Assembly: GCA_027625915.1 (NCBI GenBank) | Contig: JANTQA010000015.1 | Span: forward strand, 3,749,001-3,813,000 | Origin: Anaeramoeba flamelloides | Taxonomy: Eukaryota; Metamonada; Anaeramoebidae | Length of the DNA: 64,000 nucleotides | Direction: 5' to 3' | Part shown: positions 47,689 to 58,531 of the stretch, piece after piece | Layout: the number at the start of each line of letters is the position of its first letter | Position numbering within the stretch: the stretch's first letter is position 1 | Translations under genes and position numbers: made by a program | Notes under the pieces: generated by a model | Databases searched by the model: none | The model's input: the letters and a program-made list of their open reading frames with translations, nothing else | Told to the model about the DNA's origin: nothing

Positions 47689-48582
47689 TTATTTAAATTT
47701 AGTTTTGATGGTATTTTGAACTTGTGGAATTACAGAATTAAACTCATTCCATTGTTGTTTGGTAAATGAGATCCCTTTTTTTGTTGGTCTCCATTCTCCA
47801 TTTTTCAAAAAATATTTTCTAATATGTACATATTTAACATTACGAAAAACATTTTCCGTGACCATACAACTATTGCCAAGACAGGCAATAAATCCTGGGA
47901 TTGATTGGCGCATTTTTTGTGTTGCTATATCTTCGTTGGGTTGTTGGTACTTTTTTATTTTTTCTTTTTCTTTTTCTTGTTCTTTTTCTTTTTCTTGTTC
48001 TTTTTCTTTTTCTTGTTCTTTTTCTTTTTCTTGTTCTTTTTCTTGTTCTTTTTCTTTTTCTTGTTCTTTTTCTTTTTCTTGTTCTGGCTTTTTATTTTGA
48101 AATTGCTTCTTAATTATTGGGTTTGGTTTACTTAATTTTGTTAAATGGTCACTGTTTTCAAATAAATCATTTTCTTTAAATTCAAAATTGTTTAGTGATG
48201 CTTTTTTGTTCTTTTTGTTTTTATTTATCTTATTTTCTTTTTCTTTTGTATCTTTCTTTTGTTCTTTTTCTTGTGTTTGTTCTTTTGTGATTTTATTATT
48301 GTTTTGGTTAATTTTTTGTTGTGGTTGTGGTTGTTGTTGTTGTGGTGGTGGTTGTTGTTGTTGTTTTGGTTGCTCGTTTAGTTGTTTTGATTGAATTTCA
48401 GAAATACATTCAATAAATAATTGCTGTAACTCTGCTTTATGCTTCAAAAAGGAGTTTTTTTCAACCCGAAGTTGTCCCTCTAAAATTCCTAATAACTGAT
48501 CAAGAGAGGTAGACTTCAAATTAATGATTGGTAACAGTTGAAGGAGTGATTTTTTAGCTTCGGACTTTAAAGATTGATCCAT
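47689..48582 (-). CDS. DEK_C-PC4 transcriptional coactivator (KELP/Sub1-like)
   Basis: 297 residues from the ATG at 48582 (MDQSLKSEAKKSLLQ). The open frame extends further upstream only from a TTG codon. The N-terminal ~60 residues fit a DEK_C helical domain (LKSTSLDQLLGILEGQLRVE, KHKAELQQLFIECISEI). The C-terminal ~55 residues are a PC4/p15/Sub1 domain: VHIRKYFLKNGEWRPTKKGI then SFTKQQWNEFNSVIPQ, as in family members R-E-Y...G-E..P..KGI.L...QW. PC4 proteins bind single-stranded DNA and help RNA polymerase II transcription. DEK_C before PC4 is the order of plant KELP. The two are separated by ~170 low-complexity residues: a Q/P run and then repeated EQEKEKEQEKEK units encoded by a CTTTTT/CTTGTT microsatellite (about 47961-48085). 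Likely nuclear. Confidence 0.88.
   Translation of the reverse strand: MDQSLKSEAKKSLLQLLPIINLKSTSLDQLLGILEGQLRVEKNSFLKHKAELQQLFIECISEIQSKQLNEQPKQQQQPPPQQQQPQPQQKINQNNNKITKEQTQEKEQKKDTKEKENKINKNKKNKKASLNNFEFKENDLFENSDHLTKLSKPNPIIKKQFQNKKPEQEKEKEQEKEKEQEKEQEKEKEQEKEKEQEKEKEQEKEKEKIKKYQQPNEDIATQKMRQSIPGFIACLGNSCMVTENVFRNVKYVHIRKYFLKNGEWRPTKKGISFTKQQWNEFNSVIPQVQNTIKTKFK
47961..48085. repeat. Coding microsatellite (K/E/Q repeat)
   Basis: On the plus strand, TTCTTTTTCTTTTTCTTG-type units repeat about seven times within the DEK_C-PC4 gene. The array length should be polymorphic, changing a charged linker without shifting the frame because its 6- and 18-nt units are multiples of three. Confidence 0.8.
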
Positions 48583-49357
48583 AATAACTTTAAAAAAATG
48601 ATTCCTAATTTTTTTGAAATTAAGGGATTCTTTAAACAAATCTAAATTAAATTTTACTGCTGTTGGTCTTTAATATGAATTTTCAATTGGTACAGATGAA
48701 GAAACCTTAAATTTTATCAATAGATTTCAGAGCAATTTTACTATTTTGTTAAAAAATGTTCAAGGCACTCTTTCATTGGAAACCTTAATAGAGCCATGAA
48801 AAGCAAAAAGTAAAATCAATTAAAAGAAGAAACAAAGTATTTACTAATAAGACTCCATTACATTATTATCAATCAAATCAACAAAAACACTTTAAATCTT
48901 AATTAATATCAGAATGTCATAAACAATTTTGGATATCTCAAAAATAGTCACAATTTTTAAACTACATTTCAAGAATAGATCAGAAATATGATAAACGACA
49001 CTAAAAGAAAGTAATACAAAAAAGATTATTGTGTTTCACCCTCGATTTTCTTTTTAAGGGACTAATATTTTTGAAAAATAAATTGAATTCTTATAAAGAT
49101 CATATAAACAATAGTTTTTTGTAATTTGTGTTTTGGTTTATGAAATGGATGAGTTAACCTCCTTTAAACAATTAATTAAACTTGTTCTATTTTTTGAATT
49201 CCAAAATTCACATATTTTCAATATAAAACGAAAAAAAGTAGCCCATTATTTTTATTATCAATTAAGTTAATTCTTGAAAATAGTTTGTAAAATATTTTTT
49301 TGGTTTTATGTTCAAAAGTCTTGATTTTGATAAAGAAAAAAAAATCCTTTTATTATA

Positions 49358-49554
49358 AGCAGTTCTACTTATAAGGCACTAACTTTGTACAAAATCAAAT
49401 TTAAGGCACAAAAAAATCTCAAATTAAGAAACATTTTTTGGAATTTTTTTTTACACCAATTATTTTTGAAAATTCCAAATTTTAGGTTTTTATTTCGAAT
49501 TTTACTTGTCTTAAATTTCCTTCAAAGTGGGTGTTTTATAAGTGTAAATATATG
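49358..49554. repeat. Family A fold-back MITE, copy 3 (degraded)
   Basis: Left GCAGTTCTACTTATAAGGCA and right ...GTGTTTTATAAGTGTAAAT keep the family pattern with many mismatches; the inner block AAATCTCAAATTAAGAAACA is preserved. TA lies at both edges. The most diverged member. Confidence 0.6.
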
Positions 49555-52179
49555 TAGTCTATACGGCATTTTCATCTTTACATGAACCTTTCACAAATAA
49601 TCAAAAAAAATTGCATACTAAAAATTTAGATATGGAAATGAAGATTTATTTTTTTTAATTTCAGTATTGAAACATATATCTTAAATATATATAGCCATAT
49701 TGGGATGAATCATAAATGTTAAATATTTTGAGATCTCATTTCCAAAAAATGAATATCAAAAAAGAGAACATTTTTCACATAATTTCACAAAAAGGAATTA
49801 GGTTGTAAATTTTGGTGAAAACATTGTCTCAAAAACCTGTACTGGTTTAATAGGGTGTTTGAAGTCATATAAATTTTATTTTTTACTCTTTTTTTCAGAA
49901 GATTTTCACAAATAAATTGTGAATTTGTCACAAAAAAATCAAAGGAAATGGAATAAGGGTTGAAATTGAGTAATATTTATTGTATTATTAACAGTGAAGA
50001 AAATCAATTCGGCTTTTTTTTTTTATTTTTGTGGGATTATGTGTTGGGATATTTTTTTTGTAAACAGTTAAAATGAAAATATTGAGTTTTTTATTATTAA
50101 TATTTTAGTTCAAATATCAAAAAATAAAACTAATAATGATATAGATGATTAAATAAATCTAAATTTGATATGATTTTTACAAAATTATATCAATTAAATT
50201 GAGATCTAATAGCATTGATTTTTAATTCTTTAAGGTCTGAAAAAGGTTTTTTATAGGTTTTAACAATTAAAAAAAAGTTTAAATTTATTTCACTTTTGAA
50301 AATTTAATTTAACAAATGGTTAAGCCTATTCACGAAAATCATTAAACTATTTAAATATTTTTATTTCAGAAAAAAATTGATTTTGAATTTTGAGGATAAA
50401 ATTACTTAATTCACAAAAATTATCAAGAAAAATTTTAATGAAAAAATCAAATTTTATCTTAGAGTAAATACACAGTTTATTAAAACATTTGCAAATGAGT
50501 TTAAAATTTGAATGAATATAACTATTCATATTAAAAAATACTCATGTTTTACACTATTTTGAATAAATCAATTTTTTGGTTAACCAAAAGAATCATCTCA
50601 AAAAAGAAGAAATAAATCTCTATATTAATATTCCAGACACTAAAGACTTTTTATTGTGTTATATAAATTGGTGGAAATAGCAATAATAAGTGTCAAAACC
50701 TTTTGTAATGTAAGAAATAAAAAGAATTTATTCTTTTTTTGTTGATATAAAAAAAGGGTAAAAAAAATTTGATCTAACCAATAAAATTTTCTTATCTGGT
50801 TTATTAGTTGATCATATTCTGTTAACACTCCACATAAACAATATTTGTAAGTCGATATATATCTCCATTAACCTATTTGAAATTTTTCTCTTATTGTCCT
50901 GAAAGACTATTCTCTTAATCCTTTATTTTTTCTTTTATGATCGATCTATTTTTTCTTTTTCTATGTGGTTCCCAATTAAAAATCCTATTTAAACTTTTTT
51001 TCAAGTTTCACTTTTTTAAGTTATTAATTTAGTTTTTTCATCCAAGGTTGAAAGAAAGAGTCTCTGAAAAAAAAATAATAAATAATTTAAAAATAAGAAC
51101 TAAAAAAAAATCAAAAATTAAAAAAAATTGAAAAGAAAAATATTTTGTATTATTCAGATTGGAATGAAATTGTATGGTATATGAACCAAAATCATTTGAA
51201 TTTGAGATCTTTGTCCTTAATATCATTTTGTGTTATATTGGTCTGGAAATATTCTATATCAATCTAATATTTTTTTTTGATATCCATTTTCCTCAGCAGT
51301 TCATCTGTATCTTCATGTGTGATAATCTTGAAATCAAAAATTTTGATTTTTTTTGGTTCTTTTTTCCAATTATAACTCTGAAATTTTTTTCAAAAAAAAC
51401 AATCTCTAAATTTTGTATTTTTGAAATACACTCACATAATAAACATTATTATACATAACAATTTTGAAAAGGGTTTACAATTTTATTTGGTATTAATGGG
51501 GATTGAAAAAAAAATGAAAATTTTCAGTAATATTTTTTTCATTTTTAATTGTAAAAATTTTCAAATTTTTATTTGTCTTGGTGGAGAGATTATTTGAATA
51601 TAATTTTTTAATAGTCTAACAGAATCATATTTTTCAATTTTAAAATAAAATAAAATATTTCTTTCAAAAGATATCGCTACATTAAATTGAAAAACTCATT
51701 CTTTTTCTGCATTTTGGAATATTTTTTATCATTTTATTTTTTTCCATTTTTGAGTTTTTATATATATTATCCCCGTTTTTTTTTTTTCTGCAAATTGTTA
51801 TTTAACATTTATTCTTTTTTATTCCTTAATCTCCAACCTAAAGTTCATTCCTTGTAACTAATTTCAACTTTTAACATTAAAAAAAATAAACCCAAAAATA
51901 GGTGTTTTTTTCAAAAGTCGGTAATTTTGAAAAGGGGGGGGGGGTATTCAAATCTTAATTAAAACATTATCAATCCTTTCTTAATAACATAAAATTATCA
52001 TAACTTTTTAAAAATAATTTATAGAAGATGTATAACTGAAATTCAATATGTAGTTTTGGTTAACTTTAATTTTCAGAATTTATTTTTTCCTTGTAGTGAT
52101 GTCTTCGGGTTTTTAATATCTTTGAAATATCAATACGGGGTGATCTGTAACATAATTTTTTTTTTCTAAAGTAGCATTA

Positions 52180-52373
52180 CAGTCAGTATCAAATTTAAGG
52201 TGCAAACTTCAACGAAATTTACGACACAAAAAAATCTCAAATTAAAGCACAAAATTTGTAATTTTTTTTTTATAAATTATTTTATTAGATTTCTGAATTT
52301 TGTGCCTTAATTTGAGATTTTTATTGTGCCTTAAATTTCGTTGAAGTTTGTGTACTAAAAGTGGAACTGGCTG
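52180..52373. repeat. Family A fold-back MITE, copy 4
   Basis: 194 bp between TA dinucleotides, starting CAGTCAGTATCAAATTTAAG and ending ...AAAGTGGAACTGGCTG. Inner arms ACTTCAACGAAATTTA and AAATCTCAAATTAAAGCACA are nearly perfect inverses of the right half. Confidence 0.82.
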
Positions 52374-52963
52374 TAGTATGTTTTGTATTTTAGTCCTTTA
52401 GTCCTTTTTCTCGTTTGCATGTAAATCTATTTAAATCATTTGAATGGGTTTTCGTTTGTATGGAGTTGTTGGTGGTTTCCAGTTTAAGTGTGGGTTTTTT
52501 TTTTTTTTTATTTTCCAAAAAATTGCCTGGGTGTGGATAATTTCATATATCTTTTTAATTTCTCGGTTTCTTCTACTTCGTAAAATTATAATGTGTATTG
52601 TTATTGTTTAACAGAAGTTTGATGGGGTTTTTCCTTGATCTCATTGTTCCTGGTTTTTTCCCAAATAGGGTTTTCTATTAATCAATTTTTAAATCATTGG
52701 ATAAATGGTAAAGTCTAATAATTAAAGGTTGTTTTTGAAAATATATTTCCACGTTCTAATCATGTTTTATGTGATAGAAGCCCTTGTTTCTCATTTAAGG
52801 GTGTTTGTGGGTGTCCCTATATGAACTATGATTATTTTTTTTGTTTTTACGTAAAGAAATTAACTATTTTTTTGATATTTGCATGGGTTAGGGTTTTTTT
52901 TTTTTTGGTTGTTGGTATGATTGAAGTTTTCTTTCTTAGTCATTTTTTTTCTTAAAAGTTGTT

Positions 52964-55351
52964 TTATTCTCTTTTTTGTTGTGTTCTTTTACAATTCCAA
53001 TCTTCCAATTTCTTTAAAAAAGCATTATTTTGTTTGGTTGTTTCTTCATTTAATTCTTTTGGAATTAAATTTATACTTGGTTTTTTGTTCTTTTTTTCAC
53101 TTTTTAAATGATCTTCTGATGTGTAAACCAAGCAATATGCTGACTCTGTGTTATTGTGTTCACCATATGAATCCAGAAAAACTTTTTTTTCTTCAATTGG
53201 GGTGACTTCTCTATCATTGTATTTATTCCATTTGTCATTATTTTTATCATAAATATAACAAAAATAATGGCCAGAATTTACATTTCCTCTGTGTACTAAA
53301 ACAGAATGTAAATAATATTTGATGTTTTTCATATCTTTATATAATTCAAATAATTGTTTTTTAAAAAGTTTTATTTCAGAATTTAATTTTTTTGTTTTTT
53401 CTTTAACAATTTCAATTTGATCATTCAAAACTTTTATAGATTTTTCATATTTAATTTTCAACTTTTCATCATCCACATCAATGTTATCATTATCATTTGC
53501 AATGCCCATATTTTCCTTACCATTTATATTTACATTCTCGATTTCAATTTCTTTTTCTGTTTCTTTTTCTTTGGCCCTTTCCTTTACTTTGATATTTTGC
53601 TCTTTTTTTAATATATTTTGATATTTTTCCTTTACATATTTTAAAGTTGTTTCGAGGATATTTAATAATGGAATTTTTTCATTCTGAAATTCATTCATTC
53701 TTAATAATTTTTTTTCAGCTTTTTTTAATTTTTCTTTTAGTATTTTTGATTCATTATTTAAAATCATTGCCTTTTCAGAATTTTTTTCCAAGTATCTGTC
53801 TAAATATATTTCTTTCTCAAAAAGAAATGGTCTATTTAACTTTTTACCTTTTTTCAAATTCTTATCATAATGAATCCTCTGAATTAAAAGAAATAAAATT
53901 GGTGGGAATTTTGAAAATGCCCTTTGGATGGTTCCTGTCGAAAATTTTTTTTCTTCAATTTCGATTTTTATATTTTCATCAAAGATATAATTATCCATTG
54001 CGGAATATAAATTTCCAAATTCTGAATTTAAAATAATTTCTCCAAAATTATTATAAGTTTTCCGTGTAATTTGTCTACCCATTTTTCCTTTCGTGCGGAG
54101 TATTTGTAGTATTTCACCATGAAACAATTTTGATATTAATTCATTCTTATTATAATATAATTTTTTCAAATTTCCATTATTCTCATTCTTATTCTTATTT
54201 CCATTTTCATTTTCAATATTTTCTAAATCTAATGTGAACTCAATTTCCATTTTCTCATTTTCTTGATTTTGTTCTTGTAAATTTTTATTTTGGTTATTTT
54301 CAATTTGTGTTTGTAATCCATTTTTAGACTCTTGTTCCTTCTTATTTACCGTTTTTATTTCATTCCCGTTTCTCTTTTCATTACCAATCTTATCTTTGTC
54401 ATTATGGTGGTCATCGTTTTTATTATTGTTAGTTTTTTTTGCTTGCCCACTTTGTTTCTTGATATTTGTTTCGTTATTTTTATTATTTTCGTTTTCGATA
54501 TATATTCGTAATTGGTTAATTGCAATCATACCACTTTCAATTTTATCCCAAAGTAAATGATTAAATTCTGTAATATCTTGTTGTTGATTAAAAGTAAATT
54601 CATTTTCCGTTTGAACTTTCATTGAATTTAATAAAGCAGACGGATCTACAAATTTTTGCTGTGATAATAACATTTGAGAAAACAGGCGTTGCAATTCATG
54701 AATGGTTGTGATTGGCTCAACAATTTCATTTAAATTCGAAGAAGTAATCAATTGATTTTTCAATTGATTCCACATTTTTTCGGTAGGTTTAAATTTTAAA
54801 AGTTCATCGCGGAAATCTTTTATATGAAAATAGCTTTGTAATAATGAATTAACATAACAAGTGTTACCAATATTTTTTAATCCGGTGTGGGTGCCCTTTA
54901 TTCTTCTCCTTGTATTTGGATATGTACACTCATAATTTTTTTTTCCTTCTTGTTGCAATTTATGTTCAAGCATTGATTGTTCAATTGCTTTATTTAAAAC
55001 AGAATCAAAATTATCACGATAATCTTGATAGTTATTTTGATAATTATGATGATTATGATTGTTATGATCATCATGGTGGCGTTTATGGTGATTATCGTCA
55101 TAATAATTTGATTCTAGAATTGGTTGCCGTTTGTAATTATTTCTTTTTCTATGCTTGCGCCATTGCAGATCATGATAATTGTGGTATTTCAAATTATCGT
55201 ATCTAGGTAAATTTTTGATAGATCTAATCCATCTATTTTCATGATCTCTAAAAAACTTTTCTTTTTTGTTTTTATAATTTTTTTTTTTTTCGTAATGCCG
55301 TTTATTTCGTGTTTTTTTTTGGTTTTTAGTGATATTTTTCACATATTTCAT
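52964..55351 (-). CDS. Ubiquitin-specific protease of the USP25/28 type with an N-terminal UIM
   Basis: 795 residues, single exon. Removes ubiquitin from proteins. Residues ~1-110 are basic and H/N/Y-rich. Residues ~115-131 (FDSVLNKAIEQSMLEH) fit a ubiquitin-interacting motif. The USP domain starts at ~156: Cys box GLKNIGNTCYVNSLLQ with catalytic Cys165; QQQDITEFNHLLWDKI is the conserved QQD block; His box HRGNVNSGHYFCYIYD with catalytic His695; and KYNDREV with Asp713. The USP25/28 relationship rests on KFVDPSALLNSMK, the FEKEIYLDRYLEKN segment, IPLLNILETTLKYVKEK and the long helical insertion between the boxes, all in the same order as in USP28/USP25. An extra N/K/E-rich insertion (~310-400) is lineage-specific. 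UIM plus USP suggests preference for polyubiquitin chains. All catalytic residues are present, so it should be active. Start ATG at 55351 is the first of the frame. Confidence 0.93.
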   Translation of the reverse strand: MKYVKNITKNQKKTRNKRHYEKKKNYKNKKEKFFRDHENRWIRSIKNLPRYDNLKYHNYHDLQWRKHRKRNNYKRQPILESNYYDDNHHKRHHDDHNNHNHHNYQNNYQDYRDNFDSVLNKAIEQSMLEHKLQQEGKKNYECTYPNTRRRIKGTHTGLKNIGNTCYVNSLLQSYFHIKDFRDELLKFKPTEKMWNQLKNQLITSSNLNEIVEPITTIHELQRLFSQMLLSQQKFVDPSALLNSMKVQTENEFTFNQQQDITEFNHLLWDKIESGMIAINQLRIYIENENNKNNETNIKKQSGQAKKTNNNKNDDHHNDKDKIGNEKRNGNEIKTVNKKEQESKNGLQTQIENNQNKNLQEQNQENEKMEIEFTLDLENIENENGNKNKNENNGNLKKLYYNKNELISKLFHGEILQILRTKGKMGRQITRKTYNNFGEIILNSEFGNLYSAMDNYIFDENIKIEIEEKKFSTGTIQRAFSKFPPILFLLIQRIHYDKNLKKGKKLNRPFLFEKEIYLDRYLEKNSEKAMILNNESKILKEKLKKAEKKLLRMNEFQNEKIPLLNILETTLKYVKEKYQNILKKEQNIKVKERAKEKETEKEIEIENVNINGKENMGIANDNDNIDVDDEKLKIKYEKSIKVLNDQIEIVKEKTKKLNSEIKLFKKQLFELYKDMKNIKYYLHSVLVHRGNVNSGHYFCYIYDKNNDKWNKYNDREVTPIEEKKVFLDSYGEHNNTESAYCLVYTSEDHLKSEKKNKKPSINLIPKELNEETTKQNNAFLKKLEDWNCKRTQQKRE

Positions 55352-55601
55352 GTATTTGTCATGTCTGTATATATTCCGGGATTCTAAGTTTATTCGTTAA
55401 TAATATATGTATATATATATATTGGTTTTGGTTATTAAAAAAAAGGGTTATTAAAATAGGTTTATGATAGTTTTATTATTTTTTTTTTTTTTTTTTTAGT
55501 TTTCTCTCGTTTTTTTAGTTTGTTTTTTTCTTTTTTTAAAAATGACAGATAGAAATGATCATTACCTATATAAAAAAAAAAAATAAATAAATTATCTGTT
55601 A

Positions 55602-55792
55602 CAGTCTGTTCCACTTTTAAGACGCAAACTTTGAAAAAAAATTAAGGTCATAAAAAAATACAAATTTAAACACATTTTCTTCGGATTTTTTCACACCCAA
55701 ATTATTTGACTAGAATTTGGATCATGTGCTTTAATTTTGATTTTTTTGTGCCGTAAATTTTGTTCAAAGTTTGTTCCTTAAAGTGTTACTGG
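55602..55792. repeat. Family A fold-back MITE, copy 5
   Basis: 191 bp between TA dinucleotides, starting CAGTCTGTTCCACTTTTAAG and ending ...CCTTAAAGTGTTACTGG. It lies about 250 bp upstream of the USP start codon, so it sits within or near that gene's promoter region. Confidence 0.75.
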
Positions 55793-56201
55793 TAGGATTT
55801 GGCATCATTTGGTTTTTTCTGTATTTCTGTTTTAATAAGAGAGAACAATAACAATAAAGATTTTATTTATTATCTATTAAGTTTGTATATAACGGATTAA
55901 TTTAAATAAAATTCTTTTAAAAAAAAAACTAAAATTTGTTCAAAAATGGATTTCTTTATATTGAGTTATGCCTAAAATTTATATACGTTTTTAAAAAAGT
56001 ATGAATAAAATTGTTTTCAAAGGTATCTATAAAATATATGACAAGCTTCTGTTTGTTTATTTCCATGGTCTCTATTAAAAAAACTTTTGATCACACTTTT
56101 TTAAAAATGATTTTTCAAGATTTTTTTGATTATTATTTCCAAAATAATAAATAAACGCTAACAAAAAAATAGTGTAAATCTTATCCAATTTTTCTAAATA
56201 C

Positions 56202-56203
<2 letters not shown>

Positions 56204-56239
<36 letters not shown>

Positions 56240-56330
56240 TGCGTGTGTGTGTGTGTGTGTGTGTGTATCTAGTTAAATAGAGTGGTGGGTGGGTGGAAAG
56301 ATAGATGGGTAGATGGATAGGTGGATAAAT
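56204..56330. repeat. Compound microsatellite (TA)n-(GT)n-(GGTG/GATA)n
   Basis: About 30 bp of alternating TA, then about 34 bp of alternating GT/TG, then a short irregular run of GGTG, GATA and GATG units. The (GT)n tract is the longest of its kind in the window and could adopt Z-DNA; that is inference. Confidence 0.85.
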
Positions 56331-57294
56331 ATAAAACCTCATTTCAGAAAGTGTGGCTTTTCAGGGATAATAAATTGAAAAAAATATATAGTATTTTTTA
56401 TTCAAGAAATAAATGATTTTTTTTTTAATTTTTTCTTGGGCAATTTTTTCATTTTTTTGGTTTCATTTTTTAATTGAATATATAAATATATTATAGTGGA
56501 ATATATTCCACTCTCCTATCTATTAAAATATTATGTATTTGGCTAAAGAAATGATTTGAATAATTCAGTTTCGAATAAATTGCGGTACTCAAAATTGGTA
56601 AAAGGTATGTACTTACTTAAAGAAGAGTCTCTTAAATGTTGAAAAAGAAAAAAATGGTGTATTATTATGAGAAATCTTTTTTTGTTGTATTATTGTTTCA
56701 GCCTTAAAGATCATTGGGTTTTTTCTTTCCCTTGAGGGGTTAATAATTCTCATTTATTTTTTTCCACCAAAGGTAATAGAGTAATTATTTGTACAGGAGT
56801 TCAATTAAGCTCAATAAGTAAACGCGTTTATCAATTTTCGACAAATAGGTTATCATTTTTAAAAGAATTCATTTTCCCAATTAATTTCCAGTCAAAAGGA
56901 TCTGATCCTTTTTTGTTTGGATTTTTAGATCAAATTATAGAAAAAGAAAAATTTGCCAAACTTTTTTATTTTGAAGAAATTTTACTTTTAGTAATTTCTT
57001 AGGGTTTATATAAACAAATAACCTTGAAACTTTATTCTTATTTTAAAAACACCATAAAAATAAATCAAATATTGAATCCTTGAGGATCAGAAAAAATTTA
57101 TCATCTATTTTATTCAAAAATATTTATTAAATTTCTTGGGATTTAAAAGATAAGGTAATAATCTTTTTTAAATATTAAAAAAAAAAAATTATTGATATTC
57201 TCAAATAATTGATTTTTATAATAAAAGTCTGTTGTCCATACTCTTAGAATAAGAAAAAAATAATTCATAATTTTTGAAAATTCTATTGATGCAT

Positions 57295-57940
57295 TTAATC
57301 TTTGGGTTATTATTGTCTCACTGTAATAATTAAGATTGGGTTATTAATTATTGATTAAAAATAATCAAATTAAAAGGTATATCCTTTAGTTTCTAAGTTG
57401 AATTTCCCAGGTTTTAAAAAAGTATTTTTTTTTTTTTTGGGGGGGTTAATTTATATGTTTGGTTTTTTTCTCTTATTGTTTTATTCAATTAAAAGAAAAA
57501 ATTGATTTGAACTGTTCTTTGTTGAAATCAAAAAAAAAATTATATTTTTTCAAGTTTTAAAATAATTATTATAAATTTTTTGAGATTAAGTAGATTTTTT
57601 ATACTAAGTTATTTTAAAAATTGGTGGTTTTATTTTTAAAGTGTGTTTTTGTACACTTCCTTCATAGATAAGAAGATTTCTTTCTTTCTTTAAAGAAAAT
57701 AATTATTTTTTCAATAATTCAGAATTAGTTCGGATTTTGAACTTTTTCCAAAAATGTGAAAAATGGATCAAACTTTTAAAAACAATAATTCATCTGGGAA
57801 AATAGTATTAAAAGTAAGTTTAGTTTTTGAGTAATCGGATTTTTACACCATTTTGAAATTTCAAGTGCCGGTAAAATTTTTTTGAATTAGCTATTAAATC
57901 TACATGAAGATTTTTTTTAGTTTATTTGACCCTTAAGGAC
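57295..57940. repeat. Noncoding direct repeat F, copy 2
   Basis: Collinear with 5735-6370 in the same orientation, roughly 70% similar by eye with indels mostly in homopolymers. Shared landmarks include ACTTTTAAAAACAATAATTC near 57772 and TTTTTTTGAATTAGCTATTA near 57880. As at copy 1, a minus-strand gene ends a few hundred bases to its right. Confidence 0.65.
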
Positions 57941-58531
57941 TACGTTTTTAGGTGAAAACAGTGAAATAATCGATAGAATCACCCTTGAATAAGTTATGTA
58001 ATCCAAGTAATATTTGTCCAAGGAGAATTTCTTTGAGAAAAAATGTGAAATTTTCACAATTTCAACAATTTTCAGAATTTTTACCTTGTTAGATCATGCT
58101 AAATTTTGATTTTAATATTTTAGAATTTCCATTTCAACTTTCAGAACTCACACTATTATCTAGAGCTGTTCTACATATTCCTTAAATTTACTTTTACAAG
58201 TTTGAAATGTTCTCAAATTTGAAATGCACTTGAAAATCCCCAAAAGCAATTTTTTGCAATTATTTTTTTTGTTATTTTAAAATTTTCCTTTTCATTGAAT
58301 AACAAAGAAAAAATTACTTCGTGAAAAAGTAAAGATGACAAAAAATGTTTTTTTTTTTTTTGTCCAATTTCTTCCGTATGAAAAATTTTTTTTGAGAAGC
58401 GAAAGTGAAATAACACAATGACTCAACCCCCTCAAGGGTGGGAACGTAGTCCTTAAATAATCATGAAGTTTCTGATTTTATGCTTAAATTTTGGAAAGAA
58501 AATTTAATTCAAAGTACACTTAGAGACTCAT

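Larger units (their letters stand above)
48583..52963. other. Intergenic region with MITEs and degraded C repeats
   Basis: No gene is recognised. It includes C-family relics at about 48770-48850 (GGAAACCTTAATAGA...AAGTAAAATCAATTAA) and 50960-51020 (TTCCCAATTAAAAATCCTAT, TTTCACTTTTTT), MITE A copies 3 and 4, a G11 tract (51934-51944), and a T/G-rich stretch at 52380-52960 that is the 3' flank of the USP gene. The C relics face each other 2.2 kb apart. Confidence 0.55.
55352..58531. other. Intergenic region with MITE A5, microsatellites and repeat F2
   Basis: Upstream of the USP gene. It holds MITE A copy 5, a compound microsatellite at 56204-56330, and the second F repeat (about 57295-57940) with a G7 tract at 57439-57445. 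No coding exon was recognised. Confidence 0.6.

Noticed and set aside
47759-48135. Three overlapping plus-strand frames rich in F, L, S and C, resembling membrane proteins
   Set aside because: They are the antisense of the K/E/Q microsatellite and PC4 domain in the DEK_C-PC4 gene.
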